Origin: Streptomyces xylophagus
Lineage (GTDB): Bacteria > Actinomycetota > Actinomycetes > Streptomycetales > Streptomycetaceae
Length of the DNA: 64,000 nt
Direction: 5' to 3'
NCBI RefSeq assembly: GCF_000716435.1
Contig: NZ_JNWO01000005.1
Coordinates: forward strand, 310,001 to 374,000
The translations under genes and the position numbers were made by a program. This document shows, piece by piece, positions 20,425 to 30,771 of the stretch (position 1 is its first letter; each line of letters begins with the position of its first letter). The notes below the pieces were generated by a model. That model searched no databases, was not told the origin of the DNA, and was given only the letters and a program-made list of their open reading frames with translations.

Positions 20425-20844
20425 ATGGCCATGCCGCCCGTACCGCCTCGACCGCCCGGGCCACCGGGCGCCACCCCGCCTCAGGGAGGCGGTTTCGGAC
20501 CACCTCCCGAAGACTTCGGGCAAGGCACGGGAGGTGACTACGGGGACTACGGACCGCCTCCCCGCAGGCGCCCCCGGCCCCTGTTCATCCTGCTCGCCGT
20601 GATCGTGCTCGCCGGGGCCGTCGTCGCCGTCGTACTGATGGCGTCCGGGGGACATGACTCACCGGACAAGAAGGCGCCCGCCGAGAGCAGTTCGAGCGGG
20701 AGCCCCTCTCTCACCCTCCCGACGAAACTCCCCACCAGCCTGCCGACCGAGCTCCCGACCGCCCTGCCGTCGAACCTCCCCTCGGAACTGCCGAGCGAGG
20801 TTCCCAGCGACATCGAGTCGCTGCTCCCGTCCTTGTTCGGCTGA
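20425..20844 (+). CDS. proline-rich single-pass membrane protein
   Basis: 139 residues (ATG at 20425; 20431 also possible). A Pro/Gly-rich cytoplasmic N-terminus (about 1-50) leads to one membrane helix, FILLAVIVLAGAVVAVVLMA, then an extracellular part with a Ser-rich linker and about seven LP(T/S) repeats of four residues (LPTKLPTSLPTELPTALPSN, then LPSELPSEVPS). No enzyme domain is visible. Such proteins are common in Streptomyces and often of unknown function; a wall-spanning or spacer role is only a guess. Antisense frames are shadows. Confidence 0.7.
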   Translation: MAMPPVPPRPPGPPGATPPQGGGFGPPPEDFGQGTGGDYGDYGPPPRRRPRPLFILLAVIVLAGAVVAVVLMASGGHDSPDKKAPAESSSSGSPSLTLPTKLPTSLPTELPTALPSNLPSELPSEVPSDIESLLPSLFG

Positions 20845-20867
20845 CTGCCAAGGGAGTTGACGGGTGA

Positions 20868-22214
20868 TCAGATTCCGTGCGGCAGCTTCACATACACCAC
20901 GGTCGTCTCGATCCCGCTGTCGACCAGCCGTCCCTGCGTGTCGAACGCGCCCGCGCCGTCCGTCATCCCGAAGTCGTTGTCATTGATCAGCGCGAGCGTG
21001 TCGTGGTCCACGCGCGCGATGCCCTCGATCTTCTGGGGCACTCCGGAGACGGTCCCCAGGTCGACGACCAGCTTCTTCGCCAGCACCGGGACACCCGCGG
21101 CGGCGGGGTCGTCGAGCTGCTCCAGCGACGGGGACGTCGTGTCGTCGTCGTAGGGACCGCCGAGGATGTTCGACTTGCGCCCCAGCTGGACCAGTTGGAG
21201 CCGGGCGGCCTTGTCGGTGCGCTCCTCGACGAGCAGTCGGTCGTCGCCCACGGCGACCACCGAGGAGATCTTGAGTTCGGAGGTGTCGTCCTCGCTGGGG
21301 TCGACCACGTTCACCGGGTCGAACCGGTACGCGTACTCCGCCGTGACAGCCTTCCTCTTCGTCGAGAAACGCAGCAGACGGGTGTTGAGCGACGCGTCCC
21401 CGGCGTCCCCGTCCGGCAGCGACAGCGGGCTCTGCAGGGCCATCACCAGGTCACCGCCGGGCAGTTGGGCGAGCCCCTCGAAGCCGCGGTTGATCTTGCG
21501 GTGCAGCAGGACGGCCGGCAGGGCCTCCACCACCGGGTAGTCGGCCCCGGTCAGGTTCAGCCCCTTGGGCACGTACCGCGTGAGCACCTTCCCGCGCGCG
21601 GAGACATGCACCAGGGAGGGCCCGTACTCGTCGACGAGCCAGAACGAGCCGTCCCCGGCCCGCACGATGCCCTCCGTGTCCAGCCCGTTCGGGTTGTACG
21701 ACAGCGCCGTCCTGGCGTCGTAGGAGTACGGCGCCTCGTCGCGTCCCTGCTGGTTGGGCAGCCCGGTGACGGCCTTCCCGGAGGACGTGGTGATCGGGAT
21801 GGCGTCCAGGACCTTCACCGTGTCCCCGGAGACACGGATCTTCACGATCGCCGGGTCGAAACCGGGCACCGGGAACGTACGGCGCTTCGTCCCGCTCACC
21901 TTGATCTGGCCGTTGGGCCCGCGGTCGGTGATCGTCCAGTACTCGCCCTTGCGGCCGGCCGGGTAGATGTCGCTGCCGATGCCGCCGAGGTCCACTCCCC
22001 GGTCGTTGTCCACCGTCCCGGGCAGCAGCGCGTTGCTGAACGCGCCGAGCGGGATGTCGCCGAGCGTCGCCGTACGCGTGACATGCGCGGCCTCACCCCC
22101 TGAGGGGGCACCGACGGCCGTACCGGCCCCCATCAGGGCGACCACCACGGCGAGCGGAACACCAGCCGCGACGGGGCGACGGACGCGGCGCCGGGCGGGG
22201 GCGTGCGGGGACAT
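20868..22214 (-). CDS. secreted esterase-like phytase-family protein
   Basis: 448 residues from the ATG at 22214, with AGGAGG 4 nt upstream. The Arg-rich N-region and hydrophobic stretch form a signal peptide with cleavage near AVGAPSG. The mature part matches the 'esterase-like activity of phytase' family: LGAFSNALLPGTVDNDRGVDLGGIGS (in pieces), WTITDRGPNGQI, DTEGIVRAGDGSFWLVDEYGPSLVHV and FEGLAQLPGGDLVMALQSPL. It is a beta-propeller hydrolase acting outside the cell, possibly releasing phosphate or cleaving phosphoesters. Divergent from the Eis-like gene. Confidence 0.82.
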   Translation of the reverse strand: MSPHAPARRRVRRPVAAGVPLAVVVALMGAGTAVGAPSGGEAAHVTRTATLGDIPLGAFSNALLPGTVDNDRGVDLGGIGSDIYPAGRKGEYWTITDRGPNGQIKVSGTKRRTFPVPGFDPAIVKIRVSGDTVKVLDAIPITTSSGKAVTGLPNQQGRDEAPYSYDARTALSYNPNGLDTEGIVRAGDGSFWLVDEYGPSLVHVSARGKVLTRYVPKGLNLTGADYPVVEALPAVLLHRKINRGFEGLAQLPGGDLVMALQSPLSLPDGDAGDASLNTRLLRFSTKRKAVTAEYAYRFDPVNVVDPSEDDTSELKISSVVAVGDDRLLVEERTDKAARLQLVQLGRKSNILGGPYDDDTTSPSLEQLDDPAAAGVPVLAKKLVVDLGTVSGVPQKIEGIARVDHDTLALINDNDFGMTDGAGAFDTQGRLVDSGIETTVVYVKLPHGI

Positions 22215-22391
22215 ACGGCCTCCTGAGGGCAAATTCGTTGACAGCGGCCAGAGTTGGTCCCCGTGAGGAACGGTGTTCTACGGTCAGGTGAATCCGGGGT
22301 GTCGGCCGGTTGTCGGGAGGGCGCGGCACCGGGAATGGGCTCCTCCGTAATCCGATCGCGCCCCACGGCACGGGTCGGTTAGAAAGGCCCG

Positions 22392-23636
22392 GTGACTGAC
22401 CCCTATCCCCTCCGCCCGGTCGCCGAGGGCGAGTTCGAGACCTGGGCCCGCATGGTCGCCGACACCTATGGGGGTGACCTCTCCGACGAGCAACTGGTCC
22501 ACGAGAGAGCCTCGACCGAACTGCACCGCACCGTCGGCGCGTTCGACGGCCCCGCACCGGTCGGCGGAACCGCGGCGCACACGCGCGTGCTGACCGTTCC
22601 CGGTGCGCTGCTCCCGGTCGCCGGGGTCACCTGGGTCGGCGTCACCCCGACCCACCGTCGACGCGGCATCCTCACCTCGATGATGCGCCGACAACTCACC
22701 GACCTGCACACGTCCGGTGCCGAACCGATCGCCGCACTGCGCCCCTCCGAGGCAGCCATCTACGGCCGCTTCGGCTACGGCCCGGCCACCCAGGGGGCCC
22801 GTCTCCGCTGCGAGAAGCGCGCCCTGCGCTTCCGTCCCGGAACCGAGTTCGGTGACGGAACCATCCGCCTACTGGGACGCGATCAGGCCCGCCCGCAGAT
22901 CGAGAAGCTCTACGACCTGGTCCGCACCGGCACGGTCGGCTGGCCCGGTCGTAACGCCAACTCCTGGGACAGTCGTCTCACCGACCGCCCGGAGGAACGC
23001 GGAGGCGCGAGCGCGTTTCGCTTCGCGCTCCATCACGAGACGGACGGCCGGACGACCGGGTACGCCCTCTACCGGATCAAGCAGGACGCGTCAGGCGGCG
23101 CCGGAAACGCGCTCCAGGTCGTCGAGTTGGCCACCACCTCCCGGCAGGCGTACGCCACCCTGTGGCGCTTTCTCGCCGGTGTCGACCTGATCTCCTGGAT
23201 CGAGTACGAGGGGGCCGTGGACGAGCCGCTGCCGCACCTCCTGACCGATCCGCGTGCCGTGCGCTCCGCACCGGTCGATCGTCTCTGGGTGCGACTGGTG
23301 GACGTCGACCGAGCGCTGGCCGCACGCAGTTACGCGGGCGCACTGGACCTTGTCCTCGACGTCGAGGACGCCTTCTGCCCCTGGAACACGGGCCGTTACC
23401 GGCTGGAGGCCGACCAGGGCACCGCCGTGTGCGCACGGACTCACGCTCCGGCCGACCTACGGCTGAGCGTCGCCGAACTCGGCGCCGCCTTCCTCGGCGG
23501 TACCACGCTCGCGTCCCTCGCCGCCGCCGGCCTCGTCCAGGAACTGCGGCCCGGAGCCCTGTCTCGCGCGACGGTGGCGTTCCGCGCGGACCGGGAGCCG
23601 TACTACCCGGGTGGTTGGGCGTTCCCCGCGTACTGA
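22392..23636 (+). CDS. GNAT acetyltransferase, Eis-like
   Basis: 414 residues from the GTG at 22392 (AAAGG 4 nt upstream). Its length and order fit the Eis family: an N-terminal GNAT domain with VAGVTWVGVTPTHRRRGILTSMM (read in parts; the acetyl-CoA loop is RRRGIL), a second degenerate GNAT domain, and a C-terminal sterol-carrier-like domain ending in a free carboxylate (FPAY). Eis proteins acetylate amines on aminoglycosides and proteins at several positions. Resistance or stress roles are known for relatives but cannot be assigned here. It lies 24 nt from the convergent rox-like gene. Confidence 0.86.
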   Translation: MTDPYPLRPVAEGEFETWARMVADTYGGDLSDEQLVHERASTELHRTVGAFDGPAPVGGTAAHTRVLTVPGALLPVAGVTWVGVTPTHRRRGILTSMMRRQLTDLHTSGAEPIAALRPSEAAIYGRFGYGPATQGARLRCEKRALRFRPGTEFGDGTIRLLGRDQARPQIEKLYDLVRTGTVGWPGRNANSWDSRLTDRPEERGGASAFRFALHHETDGRTTGYALYRIKQDASGGAGNALQVVELATTSRQAYATLWRFLAGVDLISWIEYEGAVDEPLPHLLTDPRAVRSAPVDRLWVRLVDVDRALAARSYAGALDLVLDVEDAFCPWNTGRYRLEADQGTAVCARTHAPADLRLSVAELGAAFLGGTTLASLAAAGLVQELRPGALSRATVAFRADREPYYPGGWAFPAY

Positions 23637-23660
23637 CAATTCAGGAGGGCTGGTCGGCAC

Positions 23661-25464
<1,804 letters not shown>

Positions 25465-26526
25465 ATGTCCCAGCCCACCGCAGTCGTCGGCGCACATGAT
25501 CCAGGTGATGCCGTCGCGCCCCCGGGAAGCGAGTTCGCGCCCCTCCTGCGCACGGTCAAGGGCCGCGGCCTACTGGAGCGGCGACAGGCCTGGTACGTAC
25601 TCTGTATCTCCGTCAACGCCCTCGCGCTGGCCGGCATCGTCACCGGCATCGTCCTGATCGGCGACTCCTGGTCGACCCTGCTCCTGGCCCCGTTGCTGGC
25701 CGTCTTCGGTGCCCGGACAGCCTTCATAGGCCATGACGCCGGCCACTCCCAGATCGCGGGCGACAAGGCCGTCAACCGCCTCGTCGGACTGATCCACGGC
25801 AACCTGCTGCTGGGGATGAGCTACTCCTGGTGGAACGACAAGCACAACCGCCACCACGCCAACCCCAACCACATCGACAAGGACCCGGACGTCGTCGCCG
25901 ACGTCCTCGTCTTCACCGGTGAGCAGGCCAAGTTCCGTACAGGCTTCCGGCGTTGGCTCACCCGCAACCAGGCGTGGCTCTTCTTCCCGCTCACCCTGCT
26001 CGAAGGCATCGCCCTCAAGGTGCACGGTTTTCAGGATCTGCGTCGGCAACCCCGCCGTGAGCGGGTCGTCGAGGGCGTCCTCCTGGTGAGCCATGTCGTG
26101 GCCTACGGGACGCTGCTGCTGACCTCGATGTCCCCAGGGAAGGCACTCGCGTTCGCCGCGCTGCACCAGGCCCAGTTCGGCCTGCACCTCGGTCTTGCCT
26201 TCGCGCCCAACCACAAGGGCATGGAGATGCCGGATCCGAACGGCGAGCGATGGGGCCATCTCCGTCGCCAGGTGCTCACCTCGCGGAACATCCGCGGCGG
26301 TGCCCTGACCGACTGGTTCCTCGGCGGCCTCAACTACCAGATCGAACACCACCTCTTTCCGAGCATGCCGCGGCCCAATCTGCGGCTCGCTCAGCCGCTG
26401 GTGCGCGCCCACTGTCAGGATGTGGGTATCCCCTTCGTGGAGACCGGCCTCGTCGACTCCTACCGGCAGGCCCTTCACCACCTCCACGAGGTGGGGGAGC
26501 CGCTGAGGAGGGAGTGGACGGAGTGA
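25465..26526 (+). CDS. membrane fatty-acid desaturase
   Basis: 353 residues; ATG preceded by CGGAG about 7 nt away. The three His boxes of the membrane di-iron desaturases are present: HDAGH at 90-94, HNRHH at 127-131 and QIEHH at 292-296. About four membrane segments lie around them. The QxxHH third box without an obvious cytochrome b5 domain points to the actinobacterial acyl-CoA/acyl-lipid desaturase group acting on fatty acids of membrane lipids with external electron donors. It may share its control region with rox; see the leader. Confidence 0.9.
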   Translation: MSQPTAVVGAHDPGDAVAPPGSEFAPLLRTVKGRGLLERRQAWYVLCISVNALALAGIVTGIVLIGDSWSTLLLAPLLAVFGARTAFIGHDAGHSQIAGDKAVNRLVGLIHGNLLLGMSYSWWNDKHNRHHANPNHIDKDPDVVADVLVFTGEQAKFRTGFRRWLTRNQAWLFFPLTLLEGIALKVHGFQDLRRQPRRERVVEGVLLVSHVVAYGTLLLTSMSPGKALAFAALHQAQFGLHLGLAFAPNHKGMEMPDPNGERWGHLRRQVLTSRNIRGGALTDWFLGGLNYQIEHHLFPSMPRPNLRLAQPLVRAHCQDVGIPFVETGLVDSYRQALHHLHEVGEPLRREWTE

Positions 26527-26661
26527 TGACGGAGTGGCCGACGGTCGGGTACCAGTAGGGGAAGCGCCTCAGGGATGTCTCAGGGTCGCGATCCGGAACC
26601 GTGGGAAGCGCGGACCCGTTTTCAGTTCAGAGAGCGGCTGCGGCCGCGGAGGAGGCGACAT

Positions 26662-26844
26662 ATGTCGAAGAACGCGAAGATCGCCGTAGGAGGTGTGGCG
26701 GTCGGACTGATCCTGTTGATCTGGCTGCCCTGGTGGGTCTCATTCCTGATCGTCGTGGGAGTGCCGACGGCCGCATATCTCACGCTCGACCCGTCCCAGC
26801 GGCGTCGGCTGCGCCGTGTCGCGGGCAAGGAGATCGGCCGCTGA
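26662..26844 (+). CDS. small two-helix membrane protein
   Basis: 60 residues (MSKNAKIAVGGVAVGLILLI onward). The ATG at 26662 has AGGAGG 6 nt upstream, which decides against the longer frame from 26575. The N-terminal hydrophobic stretch continues through LPWWVSFLIVVGVPTAAYLTL, giving one or two membrane passes, and ends in a basic tail (RRRLRRVAGKEIGR). No family is recognised. A strong terminator hairpin follows. Confidence 0.65.
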   Translation: MSKNAKIAVGGVAVGLILLIWLPWWVSFLIVVGVPTAAYLTLDPSQRRRLRRVAGKEIGR

Positions 26845-26897
26845 CGCAGCGAGACCCCACTGGGTTCCCGCCCGGCGCACAGGAGCAGAGCACAGCA

Positions 26898-26934
26898 CCG
26901 TCCGCGGGACTGCCGACGACAGTCCTGCGGACGG
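26898..26934. terminator. strong hairpin
   Basis: 15-bp arms (26898-26912 and 26920-26934, one mismatch) with a 7-nt loop, 53 nt after the small membrane protein gene and before the end of the convergent gene at 27117. The remaining bases to 27116 show nothing recognisable. Confidence 0.65.
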
Positions 26935-27116
26935 CGCCCGGTTGAGGGCGGTGACGTTCGGCCTGGGGTGCGCCTCGTCCGTACGGGAAGTTGTCGTCCA
27001 CGCGCGCGTGTGTGTGCCGCCGCCCGGCTCACCACCGACCTGGACGAGCGCCGACGTCGACCCGGGCGAGCGACGCTCCGCCCGTCCCGCCGACGTCCGG
27101 AGCCGCGCCCAACGGC

Positions 27117-28046
27117 TCAACTCGGCCGTACGGCAAGCTTGTCGAGTGCCTCCAGTAGGCCGGGCAGTTCGGGGCCCCGACCGACCGGCAGTACTTCGCC
27201 GGGCTCGTCGTCGAGCAGGACGAACGCGATGTCGTCGGTGCGGGCCACCATCGACCAACCGGGGCCGTCGGCACGCAGCGTGCGTGCCTCACCCGGTGCG
27301 AAGGACGACCTGACGCGCCCCAGGGGCGGCGGGGTGTCCACGTACGCGCGGAGCTCCGTCAGTACCCGCCGGACCCCGCTGTGGCCCGCCTGGGTGCCTT
27401 CCTCGGCGCTGTCCGACGTGTCGTCGTCCGACGACGCCACGTCCGTCTCGGCGGCCGTGTCCGCAGCGTCGTCGGAGGTGGCCTTGTCGGAGGTGGCCTT
27501 GTCCGCCTTCGACGCGTCGCCCGCGCCGTCGTCCTGAGCCGGGAAGGCCGAGTCGTCGATCTGCTCCCGCCACAGGGCCCACTGCAGTGCGATCTCGTCG
27601 GCACCCAGACGTCGCTGCGCCGGACCCCAGGTCGTGGTGTCCGGGGGAGCCAGCGGCGGCCCGTCCACGAGCTCGGGGTCCGGATCGTGCGGCGCGGGCA
27701 CGTTCGGCGCCGCGACGGCGACCGCGAGCGGCCAGCCCGGCAGGGCGGCGACCACCGTGCGCTCGCTCGGCGACAGGTCGTACTCCATGCCGCAGTCCCA
27801 GGACGCGATGGCGACCGCGACCAGCGACACGTCGTCGATGACGACCGTCCACCGCGCACCGTCGCCGTCCTGGCCGAGCACCAGGCCGTACCCGTCGGCG
27901 AGCGGCGCCATACCGAGCGCCGCACAGGCCTCCGAATAGTCGTCGCCCAGCACGCTCGGGAACTTCGCCGGCGTCAGCAGCACCGCCGTGAGCACATAAA
28001 GCGCATCGTCCTCGGCGGCGACGGCCTCTTCATCCGTGTCGGCCAT
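27117..28046 (-). CDS. conserved hypothetical acidic protein
   Basis: 309 residues; the ATG at 28046 has GGGGAGG 5 nt upstream. The N-terminal 110 residues (LYVLTAVLLTPAKFPSVLGDD, then WTVVIDDVSLVAVAIASWDCGMEY in parts) and the C-terminal 90 residues (RSSFAPGEARTLRADGPGWSMVARTDDIAFVLLD in parts) look folded. They are joined by a linker of about 50 residues that is almost only D, A, T, S, K and E and repeats KATSD. No catalytic motif is seen. It resembles streptomycete hypothetical proteins of unknown function. Confidence 0.75.
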   Translation of the reverse strand: MADTDEEAVAAEDDALYVLTAVLLTPAKFPSVLGDDYSEACAALGMAPLADGYGLVLGQDGDGARWTVVIDDVSLVAVAIASWDCGMEYDLSPSERTVVAALPGWPLAVAVAAPNVPAPHDPDPELVDGPPLAPPDTTTWGPAQRRLGADEIALQWALWREQIDDSAFPAQDDGAGDASKADKATSDKATSDDAADTAAETDVASSDDDTSDSAEEGTQAGHSGVRRVLTELRAYVDTPPPLGRVRSSFAPGEARTLRADGPGWSMVARTDDIAFVLLDDEPGEVLPVGRGPELPGLLEALDKLAVRPS

Positions 28047-28181
28047 CCCAGCCTCCCCATCGTTCGTCCAACCGCGCGCACCCTAGTGTGCGCGGAAGCC
28101 GCTTGTCACGACTCCCAAGTACACCCGGAGCTGCAGTTTTCCGGCTGGACGGGGCGAAATGACCACCGGTAACCCGAAGTG

Positions 28182-28478
28182 TCAGGCCACAGGGAGCCCA
28201 AGAAGTGCCCGGGCCACCGTCCGCGGCGACTCGTCCCGCTCCCTGGCGAGCGCCACGACGGCCCGGCACGCCAGCTCGCTGACCCCGAAGGACAGCGCCT
28301 CCGGCGACACCCAGCCCGTGGCCTCGTCGATCCGGTCCTGGTCGTCCTCCGCGCGGGCCGAGACGTAGACGGCCGCGGCCTCGAACAGATTGTGCGGGCG
28401 CCGTGCCGGGCCGCTGCTGGCCTTCGCGCGCGCGGAGGTGCGAAGTCTGGCGAAGGTCTTGCGGGGCCTGCCGAACAT
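28182..28478 (-). CDS. small conserved hypothetical protein
   Basis: 98 residues from the ATG at 28478 (AAGG about 8 nt upstream). A basic N-terminus (MFGRPRKTFARLRTSARAKA) precedes a helical segment (NLFEAAAVYVSARAEDDQDRI, in parts) and an alpha-rich C-terminus. No family function can be assigned. The longer frame from 28538 lacks a ribosome site. Confidence 0.6.
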   Translation of the reverse strand: MFGRPRKTFARLRTSARAKASSGPARRPHNLFEAAAVYVSARAEDDQDRIDEATGWVSPEALSFGVSELACRAVVALARERDESPRTVARALLGLPVA

Positions 28479-28603
28479 GCTGACCACCTTCCCCCTGCGT
28501 GGTTTTCTGTCGCCGACCGTCCATCTACTCCTACCCAACCTGGAGTTGGAGTTGCGGCGTCATCAGGGGAACGGTTCGGTGAAGTGTGCCTCGCAGACGT
28601 GGG

Positions 28604-29128
28604 TCAGCTGTCTAGCGAGTCCAACGTGGCGCGCAGCCAGGTCAGTTCGGCCCGGGTCGTGGCCCGTGCGATGGTGAGGATCCCGCGCCGGAAGGGGTCG
28701 TCAAGTTCCTCGGCGTGCAGCGGCCGGTCACCGTCGTAGAAGAAGCTCGCGGGCTCCTCCAGGAAGGCCAGTCGGCGCTGTAGTACGGCCGCCTGGGCCG
28801 TGGGGTCGTCGAGGTGTCTGAGGAAGGCGAGGACCGTGAACCAGCGGTTCTCGTCGGTGATGTTGCGTTGGGGCGGCTCCGTGAGCCGGCGGCGCAGTTC
28901 GTGCCTGCCCTCTTCGGTGAGCGTCAGGACGTGACGCGGGGCGGCGACCGCGCCGGGTTCGGTGGTCCGTGCCAGAAGCTCCGCCTTCTCCAGTCGCTTG
29001 ATCGCGGGGTACAGCGTGCTCTCGGCGACGGGCCGCACGTGACCCGCGAGCGCGGTGATGCGTTTGCGCAGCTCATAGCCGTGCAGGGGGGCGTCGTAGA
29101 GGAAACCGAGGATGGCGAGCTCCAGCAT
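28604..29128 (-). CDS. PadR-family transcriptional regulator
   Basis: 174 residues starting MLELAILGFLYDAPLHGYEL at 29128; the alternative ATG at 29146 adds six residues. The N-terminal winged helix with HGYELRKRI and ESTLYPAIKRLEKAELL is typical of PadR proteins, followed by the C-terminal dimerisation helices (Vir-like, RRGILTIARATTRAEL). It is divergent from an alpha/beta hydrolase gene; the 122-bp gap holds two inverted repeats. Likely an autoregulated repressor of the hydrolase or of itself. No ribosome site is obvious, so the mRNA may be leaderless. Confidence 0.85.
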   Translation of the reverse strand: MLELAILGFLYDAPLHGYELRKRITALAGHVRPVAESTLYPAIKRLEKAELLARTTEPGAVAAPRHVLTLTEEGRHELRRRLTEPPQRNITDENRWFTVLAFLRHLDDPTAQAAVLQRRLAFLEEPASFFYDGDRPLHAEELDDPFRRGILTIARATTRAELTWLRATLDSLDS

Positions 29129-29147
29129 GCCCGCATTCTGTCGCATC

Positions 29148-29163
29148 GGCGGTGTACATCGCC
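29148..29163. promoter_or_regulatory. imperfect 16-bp palindrome, candidate PadR operator
   Basis: GGCGGTGTACATCGCC has one mismatch between its 8-bp halves and lies just upstream of the PadR start. A second repeat, ATACCTCG/CGAGGTAT (29170-29177 and 29198-29205), lies around the A/T-rich GGCTATACATCGG. Both suit a dimeric regulator. Confidence 0.45.
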
Positions 29164-29250
29164 CTTCGCATACCTCGTCTTGGCTATACATCGGTTGCGA
29201 GGTATCTTCCTGGGGATGCTGATTGCGGGAACGGTGCCAAGGAGGGCGCG

Positions 29251-30006
29251 ATGAAGCAGGCCGAGTTCGACGGCAAGGGGAGCTGCATCCGCTGGACGGA
29301 GGCGCCGGGTGCACAACCCGCGCGCGTCTATGTGCATGGGCTGGGGTCCGTGTCGACGGTGTACCACGCGCACATCGCGGCCCGCCCTGAACTCGCGGGC
29401 CGGCGCAGTCTGTTCGTCGACCTGCCCGGGCATGGCATCAGCGACCGGCCCGAAGACTTCGGCTACACGCTTGAGGACCATGCCGACGCGCTGGCGGCCG
29501 TTCTGGATGCGGCGAGTGTCACCCGTGCCGAGTTGATCGCGCACAGCATGGGCGGTGCCGTCGCCGTCGTGCTCGCCCACCGTCGCCCCGAACTCGTCTC
29601 CCGGCTGGTCCTCACGGAGGCCAACCTGGACGCCTTTCCGCCGGCCACGGTGGGCAGCAGTGGAATCGCCTCCTACGGGGAGGACGAATTCGTCGACGGC
29701 GGGTACGCGCGCGTGCTGGAGAAGGTCGGCCCCCTGTGGGCGGCGACCATGCGACTGGCCGACCCGCGAGCCCTGCACCGTACCGCCGTCGGGCTCCGGC
29801 ACGGATCCGATCCGGTGATGCGCACGATCCTCGAAGGGCTCGCGATCGACCGCGTGTGTCTCCAGGGCGAGTTGAGTGGTGAACTTCCCGGCGGCGAAGG
29901 CCTGGAAGCGGCAGGCGTGCGCGTGGTGACCGTGCCCGGTGCCGGGCACAACGTCATGTTCGACAACCCCGACGCCTTCGCGGCGGCGGTCGCGGGAGGC
30001 GTGTGA
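29251..30006 (+). CDS. alpha/beta-fold hydrolase
   Basis: 251 residues; AAGGAGG lies 5 nt before the ATG at 29251. The oxyanion strand VYVHGLGS, the nucleophile elbow AHSMGGA (Ser at about 97), an acidic residue region and the C-terminal VPGAGHNVMFDNP with the catalytic His complete the triad. The product is a cytoplasmic esterase, lipase or related hydrolase; substrate unknown. It is divergent from the PadR gene and may be its target. Confidence 0.87.
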   Translation: MKQAEFDGKGSCIRWTEAPGAQPARVYVHGLGSVSTVYHAHIAARPELAGRRSLFVDLPGHGISDRPEDFGYTLEDHADALAAVLDAASVTRAELIAHSMGGAVAVVLAHRRPELVSRLVLTEANLDAFPPATVGSSGIASYGEDEFVDGGYARVLEKVGPLWAATMRLADPRALHRTAVGLRHGSDPVMRTILEGLAIDRVCLQGELSGELPGGEGLEAAGVRVVTVPGAGHNVMFDNPDAFAAAVAGGV

Positions 30007-30019
30007 CCCGCGCGCGGGC

Positions 30020-30628
30020 TCAGCCCTCGCGCACGGCCAGCGCGAGGAAGCGGGCGTCCTCGTCGGCGTACGACGTCATGCGCCACCCCGAACCGGCCAG
30101 CAGCGGACGGAGATTGGGCTCCGCGCGCAGGTCGTCCGGAGTGATCCGCCGTCCCTGACGGGCCGCGAGCGCCGCCCGGCCGATCGGGTGGAACAGGGCC
30201 AGCGTGCCGCCGGGGCGCACCACACGTGCCAACTCCCGCAGGTTCGCCTCCGGTTGGGGCAGGTGCGCGATCAGGCCTGCCGCGAACACGGCGTCGAGCG
30301 ACTCCGACCGCAGCGGCAGCGCGGCGACGTCGGCGAGCAGCAGGTGCCCCTCACGGCCGCGTCCGGCCCGTACGGCGGCCTCCAGCATCGCCGGAGTCAG
30401 ATCGGCCCCGACCACCACTCCCGACGGCCCCACGGCCGCACGGAGCGGCGGCAGCGCACGCCCCGTCCCGCACCCCGCGTCGAGCACACGGTCCCCCGAG
30501 AGCAGGCCGAGTTCGGCGACCGCGGCGGCGTAGGCGGGGCCGTCGTCCGGGAAGCGGCTGTCCCAGTCGGCCGCCCGTGCGCCGAAGAACTCCTGGACAT
30601 GTGTGTGGTCGTCGCTCATGTTCCGCAT
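30020..30628 (-). CDS. class I SAM-dependent methyltransferase
   Basis: 202 residues from the ATG at 30628, with GAGGG a few bases upstream; ATG 30619 is also possible. Motif I VLDAGCGTGRALPPL, the acidic post-I VVGADLTPAML and motif IV LPLRSESLDAVFAAGLIAHLP are in place, followed by the Methyltransf_11 helix LARVVRPGGTLALFHPIGR. It transfers a methyl group from SAM; the acceptor cannot be predicted. Convergent with the hydrolase gene (13 nt gap). Confidence 0.88.
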   Translation of the reverse strand: MRNMSDDHTHVQEFFGARAADWDSRFPDDGPAYAAAVAELGLLSGDRVLDAGCGTGRALPPLRAAVGPSGVVVGADLTPAMLEAAVRAGRGREGHLLLADVAALPLRSESLDAVFAAGLIAHLPQPEANLRELARVVRPGGTLALFHPIGRAALAARQGRRITPDDLRAEPNLRPLLAGSGWRMTSYADEDARFLALAVREG

Positions 30629-30771
30629 GATCCCTCACCGACACGGATGACGCTTCGGCGCACACGTTCGAGCGTGACGTGGTCGTTCACGTACCTCTCT
30701 GCGTCATATTGCAACACCTTTCGAAATGCGCCCCCTTTGTGCGCCCATGCCCCCACTAGCGTCCCCTGGTC

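Noticed and set aside
27501..28046. Possible frame shift in the acidic hypothetical gene because of the D/S/T/K-rich part
   Set aside because: The frame stays open with normal codon bias on both sides; the part looks like a natural linker.
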